Positions 33,512 through 42,530 of a stretch of DNA of 64,000 nucleotides are shown one piece after another; position 1 is the first letter of the stretch; each line of letters starts with the position of its first letter. The translations under genes and the position numbers were made by a program. This stretch comes from Bacteroidota bacterium. Its GTDB lineage: Bacteria; Bacteroidota; Bacteroidia; Bacteroidales; Lentimicrobiaceae. The DNA is taken from the NCBI GenBank assembly GCA_023417935.1, contig JAEZDY010000024.1, positions 124,001 to 188,000 of the forward strand. The letters are read 5' to 3'. The notes under the pieces are model-generated. The model did no database searches, was not told where the DNA came from, and saw only the letters and a list, made by a program, of their open reading frames with translations.

Positions 33512-34663
33512 TTAAGAAAGGAAGCCAAGCAGAATACCTGCAGCAACCGCACTACCAATTACGCCTGCAACATTAGGTCCCATAGCATGCATCAATAGGT
33601 GATTTGTTTTGTCATACTCCAATCCTACAACCTGAGATACACGGGCACTGTCAGGAACTGCTGATACACCCGAATTTCCAATCAAAGGATTGATTTTGTT
33701 ACCTTCCTTCAGGAATAAGTTAAAGAACTTAACAAAGAGCACACCGCCTGATGTTGCAATCACAAATGAAACAGCTCCAAGTGTAAAGATTCCTACTGAT
33801 TTTGCTGTGAGGAATGTGGTTGCCTGAGTTGATGCTCCCACAGTAAGGCCTATGAGGATAGTAACGATATCAATAAGAGGACCTTTTGCAGTATCTGCTA
33901 ATCGTTTGGTAACGCCGCTTTCTTTCAGTAGATTTCCGAAGAAAAGCATACCAAGCAAAGGCAAGCCGGATGGGACAATAAAAGTAGTTAAGAGCATGCC
34001 GATGATGGGGAACAGTACTTTCTCAAGCTTTGATACACTACGTGGTGGACGCATGCGTATGAGGCGTTCTTTAGGTGTTGTAAGCAATCTCATAACAGGA
34101 GGTTGAATTACAGGGACTAACGCCATATATGAATATGCTGAAATGGCAATTGCCCCCATCAGATCAGGAGCTAGTTTTGATGATAGGAAAATAGCAGTTG
34201 GGCCATCCGCACCACCAATAATACCAATAGCACCTGCTTCAGCAGGTGAGAAATTAAGCAGAAGTGCAATTGCATATGCACCGAATATTCCTAGCTGTGC
34301 AGCTGCACCAATCAGCATAAGTTTAGGATTGGAAATCAATGCTGAGAAATCAGTCATTGCACCAATACCAAGAAAAATAAGAGGCGGGTAAATACCTTTA
34401 AGCACCCCGAAATAAAGGTAATTCAATACACTACCTGATTCATAGATGCCAATTTGAAAACCTGGTGAGAAAGCTATATTACCTACCAGAATACCAAATC
34501 CTATTGGCACTAACAGTAATGGTTCGTATTCCTTAGCTATTGCAAGGTAGATAAATATTAAGCCAATACAGATCATGATGAGGTGACCTGCCGTAACATT
34601 TGCAAAAGCTGTGTATGAGAAAAACTGATTAAGGTTATCAGCAATGAATGATAATAGTTCCAT
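33512..34663 (-). CDS. mmdB: Sodium ion-translocating decarboxylase, beta subunit
   Basis: A 383-residue integral membrane protein with ~10 helices. It matches the OadB/GcdB/MmdB family: LGIGAMTDFSALISNPKLML, IGIIGGADGPTAIFLSS (the conserved GGADGPT loop), SYMALVPVIQPPVMRLL, TTPKERLIRM, SGLPLLGMLFFGNLLKESGV, and GNSGVSAVPDSARVSQ near the end. The subunit releases CO2 from carboxybiotin and pumps Na+ out. It is last of five genes, four bases after the biotin carrier. Together with the methylmalonyl-CoA epimerase and carboxyltransferase upstream, the assignment to methylmalonyl-CoA decarboxylase is better than oxaloacetate decarboxylase. Confidence 0.95.
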   Translation of the reverse strand: MELLSFIADNLNQFFSYTAFANVTAGHLIMICIGLIFIYLAIAKEYEPLLLVPIGFGILVGNIAFSPGFQIGIYESGSVLNYLYFGVLKGIYPPLIFLGIGAMTDFSALISNPKLMLIGAAAQLGIFGAYAIALLLNFSPAEAGAIGIIGGADGPTAIFLSSKLAPDLMGAIAISAYSYMALVPVIQPPVMRLLTTPKERLIRMRPPRSVSKLEKVLFPIIGMLLTTFIVPSGLPLLGMLFFGNLLKESGVTKRLADTAKGPLIDIVTILIGLTVGASTQATTFLTAKSVGIFTLGAVSFVIATSGGVLFVKFFNLFLKEGNKINPLIGNSGVSAVPDSARVSQVVGLEYDKTNHLLMHAMGPNVAGVIGSAVAAGILLGFLS

Positions 34664-34667
34664 ACTT

Positions 34668-35111
34668 TTATTCCCCTATTACAATAAGTACATCACCTTC
34701 CATTACAGCATCACCTTTTGAAACCTTAAGTGAAATAATGCGGCCATCCTTATCAGCATTGATATTATTTTCCATCTTCATTGCTTCAAGCGTTAGAAGC
34801 CGTTGCCCAACTTTAATAGTATCACCTTCGCGAACATGAATCTCAAGGATCGTTCCGGGTAACGGAGATTTAATATTACCGGTACCTTTTGGACCTGAAG
34901 GGCTTGATGTTTTTGCAAGGCTAGGCGATGAATCAGTTGAAGGAACACTTACTGAACGAACAAGCTTTGGTGTTTTGGCTGCTTGGAGTGCTTTATCTAC
35001 TTCTACTCTGTAAAGCGTTCCATTTACATCAACGTCAGCAAAATTATCTTCGATATTTTGAATTTCTACTTCGTAGATGTTACCGTTGATGGTCAATTTA
35101 AATTTTTTCAT
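34668..35111 (-). CDS. mmdC: Biotin carboxyl carrier subunit of the Na+-pumping decarboxylase
   Basis: A 147-residue protein. The C-terminal ~75 residues are a biotinyl domain with EAMKMEN; Lys112 is the biotinylation site. A Pro/Ser-rich linker (~55-75) gives the arm its mobility, and the N-terminal ~50 residues form a small beta domain common in these carriers. It shuttles CO2 from methylmalonyl-CoA bound at the carboxyltransferase to the membrane beta subunit. It lies four bases upstream of that gene and 61 bases after the OadG-like gene, within one operon. Confidence 0.93.
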   Translation of the reverse strand: MKKFKLTINGNIYEVEIQNIEDNFADVDVNGTLYRVEVDKALQAAKTPKLVRSVSVPSTDSSPSLAKTSSPSGPKGTGNIKSPLPGTILEIHVREGDTIKVGQRLLTLEAMKMENNINADKDGRIISLKVSKGDAVMEGDVLIVIGE

Positions 35112-35172
35112 TCCTGTTTATATTTTGAATTATATCAGCAGTTTGGGCTTGAATTTTATCACATCTTAAATA

Positions 35173-36066
35173 CTACCTCGGTAACCGACGTAATGCATAG
35201 ATCTTAGAACTCCATGGAGAGTATGTTCGGGCAACCTTCTTAATGGTAAGAACAGCTTCCTCATGATCATGATATTCAGCTCGGTATAAATGAAGAGCCA
35301 TGGCAATTGCAGCGTTAACCTCTCCTGAAACATCTTTATCTTCCGAAATAACAGGAATGATCTTTTCACTTTTTGAAAATATCTTTCTGAGGTTTATTGC
35401 ATATAACCGTCGCGTGTTTTTAAAAACTATGTACAGCAATAATAATCCGGTAAAAACTACTGACATTGCAGTTATAGCAAGCCCAATTCCATATGGATCA
35501 AAAACTACAAATTTCTCACCAGCACTTACTATCACTCCGGTAAAGTTGTTTGCATTGGGAGTTGATTTTTCAAGCTGCCTCAATTCTTCCGACCCATCAG
35601 TTGCTCTACCGAAAGTGATATCAGGTAATTGTGGTGGAAAGGTAATTTCATCAATGAGAGTCCTACCATTTACATCATACAATGCAAGGTAATTTGTATC
35701 GTCAAGGGTGAAATTAAGGTGAAGAATGCCACGGGTTGGATGGTTATCAGCAAAAAATACCAGGTAGTTCCTTGAACTGATCTGTGTTAGAGGATCACCA
35801 GTAGGAATCCAGTATTTTTTAGGATTTTTAGGATCATTGGTGAGATACATTCCCCCAATGTTCACCGTGTTATATGCTGTATTAAAGATTTCAATCCAAC
35901 TGCTCCTGTTGCCATAGTCATCAACATAATTTGAATCATTATGTACCAGAATTTCATTGATTCGCAGATCAAGACCACTTTGGGCATGACCTGGGGTATT
36001 CTGAAAAATCAGTGCTATGAACAATATAGCCGCTGATAATTTTATAATTGTTTTTTTAATCAACAT
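35173..36066 (-). CDS. OadG-like subunit fused to an N-terminal lamin-tail domain
   Basis: A 297-residue protein: signal peptide (1-~28, GHAQS); lamin-tail domain (~32-175) with LRINEILVHND, NRSSWIEIFN, NIGGMYLTND, and ITFGRATDGSEE; one membrane helix (~192-218: GIGLAITAMSVVFTGLLLLY); and a cytoplasmic tail (~219-297) as in OadG small subunits (GEVNAAIAMALHLY, YSPWSSKIYALRRLPR). In classical pumps OadG is ~80 residues and helps assemble the complex. The lamin-tail part would project into the periplasm and may dock to the envelope, by inference. This fusion is, to my knowledge, a Bacteroidota habit. Twelve bases separate it from the carboxyltransferase gene. Confidence 0.88.
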   Translation of the reverse strand: MLIKKTIIKLSAAILFIALIFQNTPGHAQSGLDLRINEILVHNDSNYVDDYGNRSSWIEIFNTAYNTVNIGGMYLTNDPKNPKKYWIPTGDPLTQISSRNYLVFFADNHPTRGILHLNFTLDDTNYLALYDVNGRTLIDEITFPPQLPDITFGRATDGSEELRQLEKSTPNANNFTGVIVSAGEKFVVFDPYGIGLAITAMSVVFTGLLLLYIVFKNTRRLYAINLRKIFSKSEKIIPVISEDKDVSGEVNAAIAMALHLYRAEYHDHEEAVLTIKKVARTYSPWSSKIYALRRLPR

Positions 36067-36078
36067 CGCTTCTGCCCT

Positions 36079-37638
36079 TTACAATGGTAAGTTAGAGTGT
36101 TTCTTAGGAGGATTCACATCCTTTTTAGTTGCCAGTGCCTGTAGCGCCCTGATAACCCTGAAACGTGTATTACGCGGTTCAATAACATCGTCGATATACC
36201 CATATTTTGCAGCATTATAAGGATTGGCAAATTTTTCCTTGTACTCTTCTTCGTTTTTGAGTATGAAAGCTTCTCTCTCTTGTGGATCGGTAAATTCAGC
36301 TAATTTTTTGCTTTGGAGTACTTCAATTGCTCCCTTTGGTCCCATAACAGCTATTTCAGCGCCAGGCCATGCAAAATTCATATCGCCACGTAAATGCTTT
36401 GAGCTCATAACACAATAAGCACCACCATATGCTTTTCGGAGTACAACTGTAATTTTTGGTACAGTTGCTTCACCATAAGCATAAAGCAATTTAGCACCAT
36501 GAATAATGATACCACCATACTCTTGAGCGGTGCCGGGCAGGAAACCAGGAACATCTACTAGTGTAAGTACAGGTACATTAAATGCATCGCAAAATCTTAC
36601 AAAACGGGCTGCTTTTCGTGATGCGTTTATATCAAGTACACCTGCAAGGTAATTAGGTTGATTTGCCACGATACCAACTGACATGCCGTTAAACCTGGCG
36701 AAACCGGTAACGATATTTGGAGCAAAATGACGCTGGATTTCAAGAAATTCACCATAGTCAACAATGGCGTAGATCACATCCTTAACATCATATGGCTTAT
36801 TAGGATTATCAGGAATAATGAAATTCAAAGAATCTTCAAGCCTGTCAATCGGATCAGAGCACGGTGCAAGTGGTGGATCTTCCAGATTATTCTGCGGGAT
36901 ATAACTAATGAGCTTCCTGATTAATGATATTCCTTCTCGTTCATCATCCGCTACGAAATGTGATATACCTGATTTAGAACCATGCACCATTGCACCTCCA
37001 AGTTCTTCTTCGGTTACCACTTCACCGGTTACTGTTTTAACAACTCTTGGACCGGTAACAAACATGTTACTGGTACCTTTGCTCATTACAATAAAGTCAG
37101 TAAGGGCAGGAGAATAAACGGCCCCACCGGCACAAGGACCAAAAATTGCTGATATTTGGGGTATAACACCTGATGCCATAATGTTGCGTTGAAATATTTC
37201 AGCATACCCGGCCAAGCTATTAACGCCTTCCTGAATACGCGCACCCCCTGAGTCGTTGATACCAATAACCGGAGCACCCACTTTCATAGCCTGATCCATT
37301 ACTTTGCATATCTTATTCGCAAAGGTTTCAGATAAAGACCCACCGAAAACAGTAAAATCCTGTGAGAAGACATAAACCACACGTCCGTCAATTGTTCCGT
37401 GCCCGGTAACAACACCATCGGAAAGAAACTCCTGCTTTTCGATTCCAAAGTTCGATGACCTGTGAGTAACAAACATGTCAAATTCAGCGAAACTGCCCTC
37501 ATCAAGCAATAACTCAATTCTTTCGCGGGCAGTTAGCTTACCTTTTGCATGCTGGGAATCTATTCTCTTCTGACCGCCTCCCAGTTTTGCCAGCTCTCTT
37601 TTATCGAGTAGCTCTTTAATCTTTTCCTCAAATGCCAT
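36079..37638 (-). CDS. mmdA: Methylmalonyl-CoA carboxyltransferase (acyl-CoA carboxylase beta subunit)
   Basis: A 519-residue carboxyltransferase of the crotonase-fold family. It shows the paired acyl-CoA and carboxybiotin oxyanion loops: [33 protein letters not shown] in the first half and [43 protein letters not shown] in the second. The family includes the propionyl-CoA carboxylase beta subunit and methylmalonyl-CoA decarboxylase alpha subunit. The neighbouring Na+ pump subunits and epimerase favour the decarboxylase direction, making propionyl-CoA. It lies 12 bases after mce and 12 before the OadG-like gene, so one transcript covers all five. Confidence 0.95.
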   Translation of the reverse strand: MAFEEKIKELLDKRELAKLGGGQKRIDSQHAKGKLTARERIELLLDEGSFAEFDMFVTHRSSNFGIEKQEFLSDGVVTGHGTIDGRVVYVFSQDFTVFGGSLSETFANKICKVMDQAMKVGAPVIGINDSGGARIQEGVNSLAGYAEIFQRNIMASGVIPQISAIFGPCAGGAVYSPALTDFIVMSKGTSNMFVTGPRVVKTVTGEVVTEEELGGAMVHGSKSGISHFVADDEREGISLIRKLISYIPQNNLEDPPLAPCSDPIDRLEDSLNFIIPDNPNKPYDVKDVIYAIVDYGEFLEIQRHFAPNIVTGFARFNGMSVGIVANQPNYLAGVLDINASRKAARFVRFCDAFNVPVLTLVDVPGFLPGTAQEYGGIIIHGAKLLYAYGEATVPKITVVLRKAYGGAYCVMSSKHLRGDMNFAWPGAEIAVMGPKGAIEVLQSKKLAEFTDPQEREAFILKNEEEYKEKFANPYNAAKYGYIDDVIEPRNTRFRVIRALQALATKKDVNPPKKHSNLPL

Positions 37639-37650
37639 TATAGTGAAATT

Positions 37651-38064
37651 TTATTGTTTTGACTTATCTTCACAAAATTCAGTTAATACTCCAAAAGTAG
37701 ATTTAGGGTGCAGGAAAGCTATGTGCATTCCTTCTGCGCCCTTTCTTGGTGCTTTATCAATAAGCTGAATTCCTTTTTCAGCAGTTTCCTGTAGTGCACT
37801 TTCAAGGTTTTCAACGGCAAATGCCAGATGGTGAACTCCTTCACCCTTTTTCTCAATAAACTTTCCTATCGGGCCCTCGGGATCTGTTGATTCAAGTAAT
37901 TCAATTTTAGTTTGACCAACCATAAAAAATGCTGTTTTTACCTTTTGATCAGCAACTTCTTCTACTGCATAGCAGGTTAACCCTAAAACTTGCTCATAAT
38001 AAGCAATGCTTTCCTCAAGGTTCTTCACTGCAATTCCAATGTGTTCTATATGTGTAGGTTTCAT
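37651..38064 (-). CDS. mce: Methylmalonyl-CoA epimerase
   Basis: A 137-residue protein of the vicinal-oxygen-chelate (glyoxalase-like) fold in two half-repeats: [19 protein letters not shown] and [16 protein letters not shown]. Metal-ligand His residues occur at the start of each half and a Glu near the end (LTEFCED), with family blocks [21 protein letters not shown] and [21 protein letters not shown]. The enzyme interconverts the (S) and (R) forms of methylmalonyl-CoA, linking methylmalonyl-CoA mutase to the decarboxylase encoded downstream. It is the first gene of the operon; the start sits 14 bases after a -7 element. Confidence 0.95.
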   Translation of the reverse strand: MKPTHIEHIGIAVKNLEESIAYYEQVLGLTCYAVEEVADQKVKTAFFMVGQTKIELLESTDPEGPIGKFIEKKGEGVHHLAFAVENLESALQETAEKGIQLIDKAPRKGAEGMHIAFLHPKSTFGVLTEFCEDKSKQ

Positions 38065-38077
38065 CTTGAATTTTTTG

Positions 38078-38085
38078 CAAAAGTA
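38078..38085 (-). promoter_or_regulatory. -7 promoter element for the methylmalonyl-CoA decarboxylase operon
   Basis: TACTTTTG on the minus strand is an exact TAnnTTTG match 14 bases before the mce start, so the leader would be only ~8 bases. Confidence 0.45.
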
Positions 38086-38311
38086 GGTAGTAATTTCCGA
38101 TTAGAGAAAATTATTATAACAATTTAGCCCAATAAAATCAAGGCTTTCAGAAGCTTAGAAAATATTGAAATTATATAGCAGAACTATTATATATAGGTAT
38201 TGATATATTCCAATGGTGTAGGGTGTTTCACCACTATCAGGAGGTTCAACAAATTTTAAGACCGTATTTTTTTAGAGCTTTTCTGAGAGGAAAATATGGT
38301 ACCTAAATAAT
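38086..38311. other. Non-coding stretch between mce and the prfB terminator
   Basis: AT-rich spacer of ~225 bases upstream of the decarboxylase operon. It may hold upstream promoter sequences, but I see no gene, RNA or strong repeat in it. Confidence 0.5.
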
Positions 38312-38347
38312 AAAAATCGGTAAAATTTTTAGTTTTTACCGATTTTT
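38312..38347 (-). terminator. Terminator of the recX-prfB unit
   Basis: AAAAATCGGTAAAA (38312-38325) pairs perfectly with TTTTACCGATTTTT (38334-38347). The A-run gives a T-tract on the minus strand. It lies 80 bases after the prfB stop. Confidence 0.8.
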
Positions 38348-38426
38348 TAGGTTTTGGTAATTAATGGTTAGGACTAATTGTACTATCCAACCTGGTTATA
38401 AATTTTTATTGAAATTACAGCGTGTT

Positions 38427-39522
38427 TTAAATTCCTTCCCTGCCGAATTCCATAAGGTATGCTTTAATGAAATCATTCAGTCCGCCGTCGAGCACTTCAT
38501 TAGTATCAGAAGTCTCATGGTCAGTCCGTAAGTCTTTCACCAGTTTGTAAGGATGAAGAACATAACTACGGATTTGTGAACCCCACTCAATTTTCTTCTT
38601 CTTACCTTCAATTGCAGCAATTGCTTCATTCTGTTTCCGGAGCTCAATTTCATACAACTGTGACTTAAGCATTTGAATAGCTTTTTCTCTGTTCTGACCC
38701 TGTGAACGTGTAACCTGGCATTCTATAACAATACCAGTTGGTTCATGCTTCAGGCGCACAGCTGTTTCCACTTTATTTACATTCTGTCCGCCTGGTCCGC
38801 TTGAGCGAAAAGTATCCCAGGAGATATCAGCCGGATTGATTTGTATATCTATGCGATCATCCACAACAGGATAAACATACACCGATGCGAAAGAAGTATG
38901 TCGTTTATTGGCTGAGTCGAAAGGTGAAAGCCTTACAAGACGATGGACCCCGTTTTCGCTCTTGAGGTAACCAAACGCATCTTCGCCTTCAATTTCTAGC
39001 GTAACTGATTTGATTCCAGCCACGTCACCTTCATGCATATCAAGTTCTTTAACTTTGTAGTTATTCCTTTCGCTATAACGCATGTACATTCTCATAAGCA
39101 TTTCAGCCCAGTCCTGACTTTCAGTACCACCGGCACCTGCGTTGATTTGAAGGATAGCATTCAGATGATCTTCCTCATTTCTGAGCATGTTACGCAATTC
39201 AAGATCCTCAACACTTTTTAATGTTGTTTGGAATTGCACATCAAGATCATGTTCATTAGCATCTCCTGCTTCATAGAAATCATACATGACAACTAAATCC
39301 TCGAATGCGGCCATTGATGCCTGATAATCAGTTGTCCACTTCTTCTTTGCTTGTATTTCTTTCAGAAGTGCCTCAGCTTTTTTCGGGTCGTTCCAGAAAT
39401 CTGGCTGGTGAGAAATTTCTTCCTCTTCTTTTATCGATTGCAATTTATTATCAATGTCAAAGAAACCTCCTTAAAGCATCGAGCCTCTTCCTGAGGTCAT
39501 TCACCTGTTCTTTCTGAACCAT
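38427..39522 (-). CDS. prfB: Peptide chain release factor 2, with programmed +1 frameshift
   Basis: The gene begins at ATG 39522, one base after the recX stop. Twenty-one codons in frame lead to CTT followed by an in-frame TGA (39459-39457). A +1 shift at CTT-TGA-C moves ribosomes into the long frame, from GAC at 39458 to the stop at 38427, giving about 364 residues, the normal RF2 length. An AGGAGG sequence sits three bases before the CTT, as in other prfB genes. RF2 reads UAA and UGA; when it is scarce, the pause at UGA promotes the shift and raises RF2. The GGQ motif is in [19 protein letters not shown] start at TTG 39443 would lack the conserved N-terminus. Confidence 0.95.
39456..39471 (-). 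promoter_or_regulatory. RF2 autoregulatory frameshift site
   Basis: On the minus strand AGGAGG-TTT-CTT-TGA-C. The internal Shine-Dalgarno-like sequence and the CTT-TGA slip codons have the same spacing as in other bacteria. It is notable here because Bacteroidota genes rarely use Shine-Dalgarno starts. Confidence 0.92.
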
Positions 39523-39523
39523 A

Positions 39524-39991
39524 TTATTTCTTTTCTTTGATTAATTCATTAATGATTTCATGAACCAAATCAGGTTCATAGCCTTTTGCAATGGCAGGTT
39601 TGGCAAGCCGATGTTTGAATAGCATCACATTCGACTTGTCAGTTACCTCTATCTTATGTTTGACCATGTCAACAACTTTGGCACGGTAATCATCCTCATC
39701 AATCTCGCTTAATCCAATCTTGATTACATCATTAGGAATTTGACGAGCCATCAATTCTCCTATGATACGGGCTCTTCCCCAATGTTTATTCCTGAATTTG
39801 CCGCCGGCATACATTTTTGCATAACGTTCTTCATCAATAAAGCCTTCATCAACTAAGGTTTCTATAGCTTTTTCAGTATCTTTATCACTCATTCCGAGTG
39901 ACAAAGCATGTATTCTTACTTCAACAAGGCAGCGCTCCTGTATTGCACACCAACGACGTATTTTTGCAATATCCTTATTTGTTCCGCTCAT
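39524..39991 (-). CDS. recX: RecX family regulatory protein
   Basis: A 155-residue, highly helical protein with the three-helix RecX repeats: an N-terminal RRWCAIQERCLVEVRIHAL, then EKAIETLVDEGFIDEERYAKMYAGGKFRNKHWGRARI, which carries the conserved FIDEERYA and WGRARI blocks, then a final repeat. RecX binds RecA and limits its filament activity. It is usually beside recA; here it is paired with prfB, one base upstream, so the two are co-translated. A -7 element lies 32 bases upstream. Confidence 0.9.
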   Translation of the reverse strand: MSGTNKDIAKIRRWCAIQERCLVEVRIHALSLGMSDKDTEKAIETLVDEGFIDEERYAKMYAGGKFRNKHWGRARIIGELMARQIPNDVIKIGLSEIDEDDYRAKVVDMVKHKIEVTDKSNVMLFKHRLAKPAIAKGYEPDLVHEIINELIKEKK

Positions 39992-40022
39992 ATTTATTTG
40001 TTTTAATCATTAAATTGTAAGG

Positions 40023-40030
40023 CAAAAATA
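40023..40030 (-). promoter_or_regulatory. -7 promoter element for recX-prfB
   Basis: TATTTTTG on the minus strand, an exact TAnnTTTG match 32 bases before the recX start. Confidence 0.45.
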
Positions 40031-40099
40031 TACTTTTGAATAGTAAAATCAAATATTTTCCTGACCATCCACTAGTAAATTAACGCTTACAAGTTTTCA

Positions 40100-40558
40100 T
40101 TATTCTACATTAATCAAACGTATTTCGAATATGAGAACTGAATTTGCCGGTATGCCGGGCATAATTGAACTGCCATATCCGAGATGCGAAGGAATGAGGA
40201 GGATTCCTTCACCGCCTTCACCAAAATATTGGAGTCCTTCTTGCCAACCTTCAATGACTCCTGATAAAGGAAATGTTGCGGGATCGTCACCCTCAGTTGA
40301 ATCAAAGACGCTCTTGTTTGTAAGGTATCCTTTGTAATGAACAGTAACGGTTGAGTTAGCTGATGGCTTTGGAAATACCCCGGGCACATCTATTATATAG
40401 TATAAGCCCGATGCTGTTTTTTCTGCCACCAGATTATGAGTTTCAAGGTATTCCCTGATTATCTGATCATCTTTCTCTTTTAAGTCCTCTTCCTTTTTAC
40501 ATCCGGTTTGCAAGATTATTAAGGTGAGGAGAACTATTGTTGCTATGTTTTTTGCCAT
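40100..40558 (-). CDS. FKBP-type peptidyl-prolyl isomerase lipoprotein
   Basis: A 152-residue protein with a lipoprotein signal ending at Cys20 (ILQTGCKKEE). The rest is one FKBP domain: TVTVHYKGYLTNKSVFDST, PATFPLSGVIEGWQEGLQ, GGEGILLIPSHLGYGS, IPANSVLIFEIRLINVE. These are the standard blocks of the cis-trans proline isomerase fold, with the active-site Asp/Phe/Tyr in the DST and GYG regions. It would assist folding of secreted proteins in the periplasm. It begins 17 bases after the sirtuin gene and is likely co-transcribed with it, though no functional link is obvious. Confidence 0.93.
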   Translation of the reverse strand: MAKNIATIVLLTLIILQTGCKKEEDLKEKDDQIIREYLETHNLVAEKTASGLYYIIDVPGVFPKPSANSTVTVHYKGYLTNKSVFDSTEGDDPATFPLSGVIEGWQEGLQYFGEGGEGILLIPSHLGYGSSIMPGIPANSVLIFEIRLINVE

Positions 40559-40575
40559 TGGATTAGATTGTTTTC

Positions 40576-41268
40576 TTAATAATTTTCAAGGAGTTCTTTT
40601 ACTAGTGGGGGAACTGCCGTGCCCGCCTTTTCTTTCATTAAAACAATATTTGGGTTGCCAGAATGATCTTCAGCCTGAGGATCAATAAGGTATACTTTGC
40701 AATTGCTTGGTGCATAGTGAATTAGTCCGGCCGCCGGGTATACCTGTAATGAGGTGCCAATGATTAGAAGTATATCAGCCTTTTCAACTATCTGAGCCGC
40801 ATATTCTATGAGAGGAACTGCTTCACCAAACCACACTATATGGGGCCTGAGCTGTTCTCCTTTCTCGCACAAATCACCAAGTTTAATATCTTTATACCCA
40901 ATTGAATAGATAAGTTCAGGATATCTAACACTCCTTACCTTGGTTAGCTCACCATGCAAATGTGTTATGGTGGTTGAACCTCCTCTTTCATGCAGATCAT
41001 CAACATTTTGCGTGATAATGTGCACATCAAACTTCGTCTCCAACAACGCGAGTGCCTTATGTGCAGCATTAGGCTGAACACCTCCAAGCTGGCTTCTTCG
41101 TTTGTTATAAAATTCCATAACAAGATGTGGATTCCTTACCCAACCATCATAGGTAGCAACCTCCTCAATGTTATATTCTTCCCATAATCCATTAGAATCA
41201 CGGAAGGTTTTTAAACCACTTTCGGCACTAATGCCTGCCCCGGTTAAAACAACAACTTTCATTTTCAT
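40576..41268 (-). CDS. Sir2-family NAD-dependent protein deacylase (class III type)
   Basis: A 230-residue sirtuin. It has GAGISAESGLKTFR (NAD site), TQNVDDLHERGG, the catalytic His in THLHGEL, and the later GTSLQVYPAAGL. FYNKRR provides the Tyr-x-x-Arg pair that marks SIRT5/CobB-type enzymes removing succinyl or malonyl groups from lysine. The usual four zinc cysteines between HGEL and WFGE are absent; only one Cys remains there, so this branch folds without the zinc finger. In an organism with active succinate/propionate metabolism a desuccinylase would be fitting, which is inference. A -7 element is 23 bases upstream. Confidence 0.92.
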   Translation of the reverse strand: MKMKVVVLTGAGISAESGLKTFRDSNGLWEEYNIEEVATYDGWVRNPHLVMEFYNKRRSQLGGVQPNAAHKALALLETKFDVHIITQNVDDLHERGGSTTITHLHGELTKVRSVRYPELIYSIGYKDIKLGDLCEKGEQLRPHIVWFGEAVPLIEYAAQIVEKADILLIIGTSLQVYPAAGLIHYAPSNCKVYLIDPQAEDHSGNPNIVLMKEKAGTAVPPLVKELLENY

Positions 41269-41290
41269 GGTTCGCCAAATCTGTGGAAAG

Positions 41291-41298
41291 CAAAAATA
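41291..41298 (-). promoter_or_regulatory. -7 promoter element for the sirtuin-FKBP unit
   Basis: TATTTTTG on the minus strand, an exact TAnnTTTG match 23 bases before the start at 41268. Confidence 0.45.
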
Positions 41299-41424
41299 AG
41301 GTAATTAGTCAATAATAAGTAATTACACGTAAAGCGTAAGCTTAATTTTAAGTAGGAACGGTTGTAATAGAATAACTCAGTGATAATACAAAAGTTTCAA
41401 GTATGGGGGTTTTTTGAAAACCAA

Positions 41425-41467
41425 ATAAAAAAAACAGGAACAAGTATTGACACTGCTCCTGTCTTTT
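41425..41467 (-). terminator. Terminator of mdh
   Basis: ACAGGA/TCCTGT-type arms (41434-41443 and 41453-41462, 8 of 10 pairs) with A-run on the left and T-run on the right, so it could act on both strands. It lies ~65 bases after the mdh stop. Confidence 0.65.
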
Positions 41468-41529
41468 TAGAAACCTCTTATTATAGTAGTTCCAGATTAT
41501 TATTATGCGAGTCCTGAATTCTTAATCAT

Positions 41530-42474
41530 CTAGTCCTCGAATAGATTCATTTCATCGAGTACTTTCATGGTTACTTGTACCGATTCAGCTGATTCCTGCA
41601 GCATTTTATGTTCATCGGGAGTAAGATTCAGTTCTATAATCTCCTCAATTCCCTTAGCACCTAATTTTACTGGCACACCCATATAAACATTCTTCAGTCC
41701 ATACTCACCATCAAGGTATGCACATACTGGGAATATCCTCTTCTGATCATCAACAATAGCTTCAACCATTTGAGCAGCTGCAGCACCCGGTGCATACCAG
41801 GCTGATGTTCCCATTAGATTAACAAGTTCACCTCCACCCTTCTTGGTGCGTTCAACAATTTTATCGATTTCAGCCTTGTTCAGTAAATCAGTAACCGGAA
41901 TACCGGCAATTGAAGTGAAACGTGGTAATGGTACCATTGAGTCGCCGTGTCCTCCAAGTAGTAATGATTGAATATCTTTTGGAGATACATCGAGGGCTTC
42001 AGCTAAGAAAGCCTTATATCGTCCGGTATCAAGAATACCCGCCATGCCAAATACTCTACTGGAGTGCTTACGCGCTGCCCGATAAACTGCATAGGTCATT
42101 ACATCGAGAGGGTTAGAAACAACAATGATGATAGCCTCAGGGGAGTACTTGATTACTTTTTGTGTAACGTCAATAACAATAGCTGCGTTTGTTTTAATAA
42201 GATCATCACGACTCATACCCGGCTTTCGCGGTAAACCTGAGGTTATCACTACAATTGATGAACCTTTGGTTTTCAGGTAATCATTGGTTACACCTACTAC
42301 ACGGGTGTTGAAATTGTTAATAGAGGAAGTTTGCCATATATCGAGGGCTTTACCTTCGGCAACACCTTCTTTAATGTCAACTAGTACTACCTCACGGGTA
42401 AGATCTTTATGAGCGATAACATTAGCACAGGTTGCACCTACGTTGCCTGCTCCAATAACTGTAATTTTCTTCAT
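41530..42474 (-). CDS. mdh: Malate dehydrogenase (LDH-like type)
   Basis: A 314-residue NAD-dependent 2-hydroxyacid dehydrogenase. It has the dinucleotide fold GAGNVGATCA, the acidic VLVDI end of strand 2 that selects NAD, the substrate loop LPRKPGMSRDDL (two Arg as in malate rather than lactate dehydrogenases), VSNPLDVMTY, GMAGILDTGRYKAFLAE and the catalytic His in LLGGHGDSMVPL. The enzyme interconverts malate and oxaloacetate. With the methylmalonyl-CoA decarboxylase operon it fits the reductive branch of fermentation to succinate and propionate. It is monocistronic, with its own terminator. Confidence 0.96.
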   Translation of the reverse strand: MKKITVIGAGNVGATCANVIAHKDLTREVVLVDIKEGVAEGKALDIWQTSSINNFNTRVVGVTNDYLKTKGSSIVVITSGLPRKPGMSRDDLIKTNAAIVIDVTQKVIKYSPEAIIIVVSNPLDVMTYAVYRAARKHSSRVFGMAGILDTGRYKAFLAEALDVSPKDIQSLLLGGHGDSMVPLPRFTSIAGIPVTDLLNKAEIDKIVERTKKGGGELVNLMGTSAWYAPGAAAAQMVEAIVDDQKRIFPVCAYLDGEYGLKNVYMGVPVKLGAKGIEEIIELNLTPDEHKMLQESAESVQVTMKVLDEMNLFED

Positions 42475-42522
42475 ATTTTACTGGTTAATAATTTAGTATG
42501 ACGTTTCCTGATTCTATACATG

Positions 42523-42530
42523 CAAATATA
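42523..42530 (-). promoter_or_regulatory. -7 promoter element for mdh
   Basis: TATATTTG on the minus strand, an exact TAnnTTTG match 49 bases before the start at 42474. Confidence 0.45.

Noticed and set aside
38427..39443. prfB starting at TTG 39443 as a normal gene
   Set aside because: It would lack the conserved N-terminal helix; the upstream leader with CTT-TGA-C and AGGAGG is the classical RF2 frameshift design.
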